This document shows positions 59,062 to 64,000 of a stretch of DNA of 64,000 nucleotides, piece by piece. Numbering within the stretch: the stretch's first letter is position 1; each line of letters starts with the position of its first letter. This stretch comes from Vagococcus jeotgali (GTDB lineage: Bacteria; Bacillota; Bacilli; Lactobacillales; Vagococcaceae). The position numbers and the translations under genes are program-made. The DNA lies in NCBI RefSeq assembly GCF_035918315.1, contig NZ_CP142146.1, forward strand, positions 1,054,001 to 1,118,000, in the 5' to 3' direction. The notes beneath the pieces are model-generated. The model had not been told where the DNA came from, ran no database searches, and saw only the letters and a list, made by a program, of their open reading frames with translations.

Positions 59062-60008
59062 TATGACACCCACTTTTCTAGTTTTTTCTTCAATTGCTCA
59101 AAACTTTTAACACTATCAACATGTTGTACATGAATAGAAGCATCAATTTTTTTAATAAATTGACATAAAGACTTTCCAGCGCCGACTTCAATTAATATAT
59201 CCACACCTTGCCTCTTCATCTCATTGATACACTCTTCAAAATAAACAGGTGATTGCATTTGCATATTTAAATGTTCTGCTAAATCAATGTGTTGATCTAA
59301 TATTTTTCCGTTAATATTAGTTATTAGTGGTATACTCATATTCTTGATTTCTTTTTTCCTAACTTCTTTTTCAAAATCATTAGCTGCTTGACTCATTAAT
59401 GATGTATGAAAAGGGCCACTTACATTTAAGCGAATGACACGTTTAGCACCATTTTTACTAAGATATTGTTCAGCTTTTTCTACAGCTTTAGTGTGTCCTG
59501 CAATCACTGTTTGAGCTGGCATATTGTAATTAACTGCTTCAACAAGACAGTTAGGTTGACTTATTTCTTGGCAAATGTTGTCAATTAACTGCCTATCTAG
59601 TCCCAAAATAGCACTCATTGCTCCAACACCATCTTCAACTGCTGTTTCCATTAATTCTCCACGTTTTTTTACTAATACTAAAGCATCTGAGAAAGTTAAC
59701 ATGTTACTTTCAACTAAAGCACTGATCTCCCCTAAACTTAAACCAGCTACTATTCTTGGCGTTAAATTAAGTTCCTCACGCATCATGCGAGATATACCAA
59801 TACTCATTGTTAAAATAGCTGGTTGTGTATACTTTGTCTGATGAAGCCTATCATTTTGAGTAAATAATAACTCAAGCATATCCAGATTCAAAATACGACT
59901 TGCTTCATTTATCGTTTCTTTAAAGACATCTGAATACTCATATAAATCTTGACCCATACCATTAAACTGACTACCTTGACCACTAAATACAAATCCTATT
60001 GTCATCAT
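59061..60008 (-). CDS. fabD: Malonyl CoA-ACP transacylase
   Basis: Loads malonyl groups on ACP. About 315 residues starting at one of two adjacent ATGs (60006-60008 or 60003-60005) after AGAGG; TIGFVFSGQGSQ opening, active Ser in GLSLGE, His in GPFHTSLM. Overlaps fabG by one base and the fabK end is just upstream. Confidence 0.95.
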   Translation of the reverse strand: MMTIGFVFSGQGSQFNGMGQDLYEYSDVFKETINEASRILNLDMLELLFTQNDRLHQTKYTQPAILTMSIGISRMMREELNLTPRIVAGLSLGEISALVESNMLTFSDALVLVKKRGELMETAVEDGVGAMSAILGLDRQLIDNICQEISQPNCLVEAVNYNMPAQTVIAGHTKAVEKAEQYLSKNGAKRVIRLNVSGPFHTSLMSQAANDFEKEVRKKEIKNMSIPLITNINGKILDQHIDLAEHLNMQMQSPVYFEECINEMKRQGVDILIEVGAGKSLCQFIKKIDASIHVQHVDSVKSFEQLKKKLEKWVS

Positions 60009-60016
60009 GTTAACCT

Positions 60017-60979
60017 CTATACCCACTCAAAGTACCTTTCTTTTAATACTTCTTTTGTTTCTAACATTAGTTCTTGAATAATATCACGACAGCTTTGTTG
60101 ATCTGTTTTTATCATTCCAGCAATTTGACCTGCCATCATAGAGCTATTTTTTGTCTCCCCATCTATCACTGCTCTTTTTAGGGCACCTTTTCCAAGATCT
60201 TCTAAACGATCAAAATTAGGATTTTCTTTGCCACCTTCTTCACGTTCTGCTTTTTCAAATGTTTTCGTTAGCCTATTTCTTAATCCGCGGACAGGGTGTC
60301 CTGTTAAAAGTCCTGTCACAACAGTATCAATGTCTTTAGCTTTTACAACTTTCCCTTTGAAATTATCATGAGCAATGGATTCTGTAGAAACTAAAAACCT
60401 TGTCCCAAGCTGAACAGCATCAGCACCTAGCATCAAAGCAGCCGCAACACCGCGTCCATCTCCAATTCCTCCAGCAGCAATAACTGGTATACTGACAGCA
60501 TCAACAACTTGTGGCACTAAGGTCATTGTCGTTGATTTACCAATATGACCGCCACCTTCCATTCCTTCAACAACAACAGCATCAGCACCCTCTTTTTCCA
60601 TTCTTCTAGCTTGAGCTACTGAGGCGACAACGGGTATGACAATAATTCCCGCTTCTTTAAATCGTTTCATATATTTTCCAGGAGAGCCAGCACCGGTTGT
60701 TATCACCTTAACTTTTTCTTCAATGACTAAATCCACAATGTCCTCAACAAAAGGTGACATTAACATGATATTGACACCAAAAGTGTTTGAAGTCATCCCT
60801 CTTGCTAAATCAATTTTTTCTTTAATAATGTATTTAGGAGCATGTCCTGATGCAATTAATCCTAAACCACCTGCGTTAGAAACAGCACTTGCTAATCCTT
60901 CTTCTGCTACCCATGCCATGGCACCTTGAAAAATTGGGTATTTAATATCTAATAATTGACATATTTTTGATTGTTTCAT
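60017..60979 (-). CDS. fabK: Enoyl-ACP reductase II (FMN-dependent)
   Basis: A 320-residue flavoprotein of the nitronate-monooxygenase/FabK fold: YPIFQGAMAWV opening, VVVEGMEGGGHIG, PVIAAGGIGDGRG and GADAVQLGTRFL. It is the enoyl reductase type of streptococci and enterococci and does not depend on FabI. Confidence 0.95.
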   Translation of the reverse strand: MKQSKICQLLDIKYPIFQGAMAWVAEEGLASAVSNAGGLGLIASGHAPKYIIKEKIDLARGMTSNTFGVNIMLMSPFVEDIVDLVIEEKVKVITTGAGSPGKYMKRFKEAGIIVIPVVASVAQARRMEKEGADAVVVEGMEGGGHIGKSTTMTLVPQVVDAVSIPVIAAGGIGDGRGVAAALMLGADAVQLGTRFLVSTESIAHDNFKGKVVKAKDIDTVVTGLLTGHPVRGLRNRLTKTFEKAEREEGGKENPNFDRLEDLGKGALKRAVIDGETKNSSMMAGQIAGMIKTDQQSCRDIIQELMLETKEVLKERYFEWV

Positions 60980-61003
60980 TGGCTCAACCTTTCTCTTTTA
61001 AAA

Positions 61004-61040
61004 AAATAGCTAGAGTAATTAACATTACTCTAAGCTATTT
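61004..61040 (-). terminator. Hairpin between acpP and fabK
   Basis: AATAGCTTAGAGTAAT pairs with ATTACTCTAGCTATT (one bulge), followed by T7 on the minus strand. It likely ends a share of transcripts after acpP, raising acpP over later genes. Confidence 0.82.
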
Positions 61041-61286
61041 TTATTTATTATTTGCTATTTGATTGTCCACAAAAGTTACTAAATCTTGAACAGTCACTAA
61101 CCCCTCGTCAGTTTCAATTTTAACGTTATCATCTTCAAAGGCGTCCTCAATATCGTTTAGTATTTGGAATAAATCTAAGCTATCTGCTTCTAATTCTTCA
61201 CGAAAGTTTGTGGTTAATTGTACCTCGTCTTCTTCTTTACCTAATTGATCCACAATAATTTCTTGAATTTTTACAAAGGTTGACAT
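61041..61286 (-). CDS. acpP: Acyl carrier protein
   Basis: An 81-residue acidic four-helix protein with the phosphopantetheine site Ser36 in EADSLDLFQ. It carries the growing fatty-acyl chain. The sequence around the site (DSLD in place of the more common DSLDxVEL) shows FQILNDIEDAF in helix II. Lies between fabH and fabK. Confidence 0.95.
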   Translation of the reverse strand: MSTFVKIQEIIVDQLGKEEDEVQLTTNFREELEADSLDLFQILNDIEDAFEDDNVKIETDEGLVTVQDLVTFVDNQIANNK

Positions 61287-61320
61287 AATAATTCCCCCCG
61301 ATAATTTTAAATTTTTCTGT

Positions 61321-62292
61321 TTAAATATTAATTAATAAGCTCCCCCAAGTCAGCCCTGCTCCGTAACCAGTGAAAAGGATTTTTTGATTCCTACCTAGCA
61401 CTAACTCTTTCTTATCTACTGACTCTGATAAGAGTAGAGGAACAGAGGCTGATGAGGTATTACCGTAATATGCCACATTGGATAAGAATTTTTCTTTAGG
61501 CATATTTATTTTTTTGGCTAATGCATTTAACAAGCGCTGATTAGCTTGGTGGGCTAATACAAAATCAATGTCTTCATGTTCCAAGCCACTTTCTTTTAGT
61601 GCTTGTAACATGTTTTTTGATACGTCTCTTAATACAAAGTCAAAGATTTGTTTACCATTCATCAATAAATATGGAGATTGGTTGTGAACTATTTTAAAAG
61701 GATTAGACCTATTACTACTTAATCCGTGTAGAGCTTCATACCTATTACCATCAGACTGTATTAGTTCACTGATAAAATTAGGTGTAGATGATATATTTTC
61801 AACTAACACACCAGCTGCTCCGTCTCCAAATAAAACAGCAGTTCCTCGGTCTGAATAATCTATTAGATTAGACATCACATCGACACCAATAACCATTCCT
61901 TTTTGATATTTCTGACTTAATAAAAATTTTTCAGCCACAGATAAGGCATAGATAAATCCAGAGCATGCAGCATTAATATCAAAACAAAATGCTTGAGTTA
62001 AACCCAGCCCATCTTGTACTAAACAAGCAGTCGATGGTGTCGCCTCATCTGAGGTCATAGTAGCTACAATAATAAAATCAACATCCTTTGTATTTGCTTT
62101 TTGAAGTAGAATCTTGCCTACTTCAGTAGCTAAACTAGAAGTGCTCTCATCTATAGCTACTCGTCTTTCTTTAATACCTGTTCTGGAATAAATCCATTCA
62201 TCACTCGTATCTAAAATGGCTTCTAAATCACTATTGCTGACTACCTTAGTCGGTAGAACATGTGCGACTTGTGTGATTTTAGGATAAAGCAT
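61321..62292 (-). CDS. fabH: 3-oxoacyl-ACP synthase III
   Basis: Starts fatty-acid synthesis from acetyl- or branched acyl-CoA and malonyl-ACP. The 323-residue protein has catalytic Cys in AACSGFIYAL, His in LAHQANQRLL and Asn in YYGNTSSASVP. Directly downstream of fabT. Confidence 0.96.
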   Translation of the reverse strand: MLYPKITQVAHVLPTKVVSNSDLEAILDTSDEWIYSRTGIKERRVAIDESTSSLATEVGKILLQKANTKDVDFIIVATMTSDEATPSTACLVQDGLGLTQAFCFDINAACSGFIYALSVAEKFLLSQKYQKGMVIGVDVMSNLIDYSDRGTAVLFGDGAAGVLVENISSTPNFISELIQSDGNRYEALHGLSSNRSNPFKIVHNQSPYLLMNGKQIFDFVLRDVSKNMLQALKESGLEHEDIDFVLAHQANQRLLNALAKKINMPKEKFLSNVAYYGNTSSASVPLLLSESVDKKELVLGRNQKILFTGYGAGLTWGSLLINI

Positions 62293-62308
62293 GCTGTTAC
62301 TCCTAACT

Positions 62309-62749
62309 TTAATAGTATTGTTTCAAGAACTTATGAAGGCTACCTAACCCTTTCATTAAAGCCTCTTTCTCATCTTGGCTCATCTCTTCTAATGCTGCTT
62401 TTACCATACTTTTGTGAAAATGTTGATGCGCCCGGTAAAATAACCTTCCTCGGTTAGTTAATTGCAACCTGACAATTCGTCTATCTTCTTCACTCCTAAC
62501 ACGTTCTACATAACCTTTTTTAACCAAATTATTGATTGCCACAGTCAAAGTTCCTACAGTGATTGACAGTGATTTTGCTACTTCACCAGTTGTTCTTTTT
62601 TCCCTCATACCAATTGCTTCGATAGTATGCATTTCTTTAATCGATAAATCTGAAAAGTCACCTTTTTTTAATTCCGTTTCTTCAATCGTCAAAATATCAT
62701 TAAATACCCTGATTAATTGATCGTTAACTAAATCTATGTGCTTATCCAT
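62309..62749 (-). CDS. fabT: Fatty-acid synthesis repressor FabT (MarR family)
   Basis: A 146-residue MarR-type regulator: winged helix TTGEVAKSLSITVGTLTVAI and wing RVRSEEDRRIVRLQLT. FabT binds DNA with acyl-ACP as corepressor. As first gene, it controls its own cluster through two palindromes just upstream. Confidence 0.93.
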   Translation of the reverse strand: MDKHIDLVNDQLIRVFNDILTIEETELKKGDFSDLSIKEMHTIEAIGMREKRTTGEVAKSLSITVGTLTVAINNLVKKGYVERVRSEEDRRIVRLQLTNRGRLFYRAHQHFHKSMVKAALEEMSQDEKEALMKGLGSLHKFLKQYY

Positions 62750-62774
62750 TCTTATATACCTCTTTCTCGAATTG

Positions 62775-62787
62775 TTTGATAATCAAA
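62775..62787. promoter_or_regulatory. FabT operator, proximal copy
   Basis: TTTGATAATCAAA, a palindrome fitting the FabT consensus TTTGA-TATCAAA type, 26 bases upstream of the fabT start and downstream of the promoter. Confidence 0.82.
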
Positions 62788-62790
62788 TCA

Positions 62791-62803
62791 TTTGATATTC
62801 AAA
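62791..62803. promoter_or_regulatory. FabT operator, distal copy
   Basis: TTTGATATTCAAA, a second palindrome with its centre 16 bp from the first, overlapping the expected transcription start and touching the -10 box. Confidence 0.82.
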
Positions 62804-62831
62804 CTATATACAAAACTCATTTTAAATGCAA
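62803..62831 (-). promoter_or_regulatory. Promoter of the fab/acc cluster
   Basis: TTGCAT (62826-62831), a 17-bp spacer and TATAGT (62803-62808). Confidence 0.82.
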
Positions 62832-62901
62832 GCCTTTTTTAAATTAATTTTTTCTAATATTGACAAAAACATGTGATAACCCTTGATTTAACAATAAAAA
62901 A

Positions 62902-62933
62902 AAAGAAAAGAAATTAACTCATTTCTTTTCTTT
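62902..62933 (-). terminator. Terminator of the YitT-family gene, spanning its stop codon
   Basis: A 13-bp stem AAAGAAAAGAAAT / ATTTCTTTTCTTT with a 6-nt loop, followed by more than eight T. The last codons (ERKEMS) form the 5' arm. Confidence 0.82.
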
Positions 62934-63822
62934 CAGCTTTAAATTTCTTCTGATCATCCTGACTCCAAAACTGTCCATAAACATTTTGAGTCGGTAAAAT
63001 ATTAATAAAAGCATTAGCATCTGCATTATAGACAGCCTGTTCTAAATCATATAATTCATAACGAGAAATCACCATCATAATAACTGAGACATCTTTTCTT
63101 GTATAAACACCTTTACCAGGCAACATCGTCATACCGCGAACAATTTCCTGTTGAATAGAAAAAATAACTTCTTCTGGTTTTCCAGTCATAATAAAAGCAG
63201 TGACTTTTTGGTGACTTGTGTGAATTTTATCCACCACTTGAGTCGTACAAAAAATTGAAATAATGGTATAAAGAGCAGATTCCCAACTAAAAATAAAGCC
63301 GGCAGCTGCAATAATGAATAAATTAATCATAAACATTAAAGAACCCACTGAGCGCCCTGTCGTTTTTGACAATACTAAAGAAACAATATCCATACCACCA
63401 GTACTAAATCCATATTTCATCGTCATACCAACAGCAATACCTGTTAATACCCCACCAACAATAGCATTCATTAAAGGATTATCGGTCACTTGGGACTCAG
63501 GTATAAAAATTGTCATAATCGTTACAGATAGCACTGTCAATAAACTTAAAATCGTAGAAGATTTACCAAGCTTAATCCAACCTAAAATGGCAATGGGGAT
63601 ATTTAAAATGAAGATTAAAATCCCTGTCCCAATATTAATACCAAACATCTCACCTAATGTACTAGAAATTAACTGAGCGATACCATTGACTCCAGCTGAA
63701 AAGACATTAGCTGGGATTAAAAACATATTTAATCCAACGGCAATTGCCAAACCTGTAAAAATTATAATTAAAATTTGCTTAAATAATTCATTTTTACGAT
63801 ATGCTTCTGTAATATTCCCCAC
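62914..63822 (-). CDS. YitT-family membrane protein (DUF161/DUF2179)
   Basis: A 302-residue protein with five to six N-terminal helices (LIIIFTGLAIAVGLNMFLIP, TGGMDIVSLVLSK) and a C-terminal cytoplasmic DUF2179 domain (VTAFIMTGKPEEVIFSIQ ... GRGMTMLPGKGVYTRKD-type: GMTMLPGKGVYTRKDVSVI). The family is widespread in Firmicutes, function unsettled. It starts at GTG 63820-63822 after AAGGAGGATG. Confidence 0.88.
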   Translation of the reverse strand: MGNITEAYRKNELFKQILIIIFTGLAIAVGLNMFLIPANVFSAGVNGIAQLISSTLGEMFGINIGTGILIFILNIPIAILGWIKLGKSSTILSLLTVLSVTIMTIFIPESQVTDNPLMNAIVGGVLTGIAVGMTMKYGFSTGGMDIVSLVLSKTTGRSVGSLMFMINLFIIAAAGFIFSWESALYTIISIFCTTQVVDKIHTSHQKVTAFIMTGKPEEVIFSIQQEIVRGMTMLPGKGVYTRKDVSVIMMVISRYELYDLEQAVYNADANAFINILPTQNVYGQFWSQDDQKKFKAERKEMS

Positions 63823-63848
63823 AAAAACATCCTCCTTACCTTCACAAC

Positions 63849-64000
63849 TTATTTTGTCATAAACCCTTGAGATTCAATATCTTCTTTAGCTCTCATACGT
63901 TTTAATGGTTTTCTATTCATAGATTGACTCACTTGATTAGTGAAAGAATCGACTCTTTTACTTGTATCTCGTAAATCATAATACTCAGTTACTGATGCAT
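63849..64000 (-). CDS. Unrecognised protein, C-terminal part only
   Basis: The last 49 codons are open from the window edge to TAA 63849-63851: EYYDLRDTSKRVDSFTNQ, then VSQSMNRKPLKRMRAKEDIE and SQGFMTK. The charged, helix-forming tail could belong to a small membrane or YtxH/DUF948-like protein, but this is a guess. The gap to the YitT-family start is only 26 bases, so the two are probably one operon. Confidence 0.55.
   Translation of the reverse strand, partial: ASVTEYYDLRDTSKRVDSFTNQVSQSMNRKPLKRMRAKEDIESQGFMTK

Overview
The window comes from a low-GC, Gram-positive lactic-acid bacterium of the order Lactobacillales, most likely the Enterococcaceae. Vagococcus or a close relative is my best guess, inferred from gene content and gene order rather than from any database search. 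The supporting signs are strong AAGGAGG-type ribosome binding sites, frequent TTG and GTG starts, T-box leaders, a separate glyQ/glyS pair, a GlnR-controlled glnRA pair, and a fabT-fabH-acpP-fabK-fabD-fabG-fabF-accB-fabZ-accCDA cluster. Nearly everything is on the minus strand. No rRNA, tRNA or CRISPR array was found.

Layout. 1-2.9 kb: an operon for an FtsX-type ABC transporter and a membrane-anchored PASTA protein that runs off the left edge. 2.9-4.55 kb: an IS1202-like insertion sequence flanked by 28-bp direct repeats, lying just upstream of that operon. 4.6-15 kb: a conserved housekeeping block (glyS, glyQ with a glycine T-box, recO, era, dgkA, ybeY, pgpH, phoH, yqeY, rpsU and a Zur-like regulator). 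15-25 kb: ppsR, alaS with an alanine T-box, a hydrolase, an acetyltransferase, a DEAD-box helicase, an AEC transporter, alanine racemase and a TraX-like protein. 25-33.3 kb: degV and the common aromatic pathway (aroE-aroF-aroB-aroC-aroA-aroK) ending in an LCP-family gene. The aro operon is preceded by a strong promoter and a structured attenuator-like leader. 33.4-40 kb: efp, a lipoprotein, glnA/glnR with a GlnR box, hflX, miaA, a glycerophosphodiesterase and a 55-residue DUF3042 gene.

40.2-43.6 kb is a decayed island: a P-type ATPase pseudogene joined to an esterase remnant, which is itself split by an IS256-type element with an 8-bp target duplication. 43.6-48.0 kb is a beta-glucoside operon (GH1 enzyme, PTS IIBCA, BglG/LicT antiterminator) with promoter, near-cre site, RAT and terminator all in place, but the antiterminator gene is frameshifted at a run of eight A. 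48-53 kb holds a broken ASCH-domain gene, two members of an unrecognised paralogous family, a 2-hydroxyacid dehydrogenase, and DUF1361, DUF59 and DUF924 genes. 53.1-62.8 kb is the complete type II fatty-acid synthesis cluster under FabT, with two tandem FabT-like operators at its promoter. The window ends with a YitT-family gene and a partial unknown gene.

The genes fall into a few regulatory units: T-box control of two tRNA synthetase operons, a terminator/anti-terminator leader for chorismate synthesis, GlnR for nitrogen, FabT for membrane lipids, and RAT/BglG with a near-cre site for beta-glucosides. Several conserved genes carry disabling changes: an ochre codon at codon 11 of pgpH, an amber codon 19 codons before the end of fabG, and the antiterminator frameshift. 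With two insertion sequences and at least four pseudogenes or remnants, this suggests either recent genome decay or local sequence errors. No clear new defence or biosynthetic system was found. The best candidates for something undescribed are the aro-operon leader RNA, the slippage-prone antiterminator, the small ORF ahead of the ATPase pseudogene, and the paralogous pair at 48.6 and 51.5 kb.
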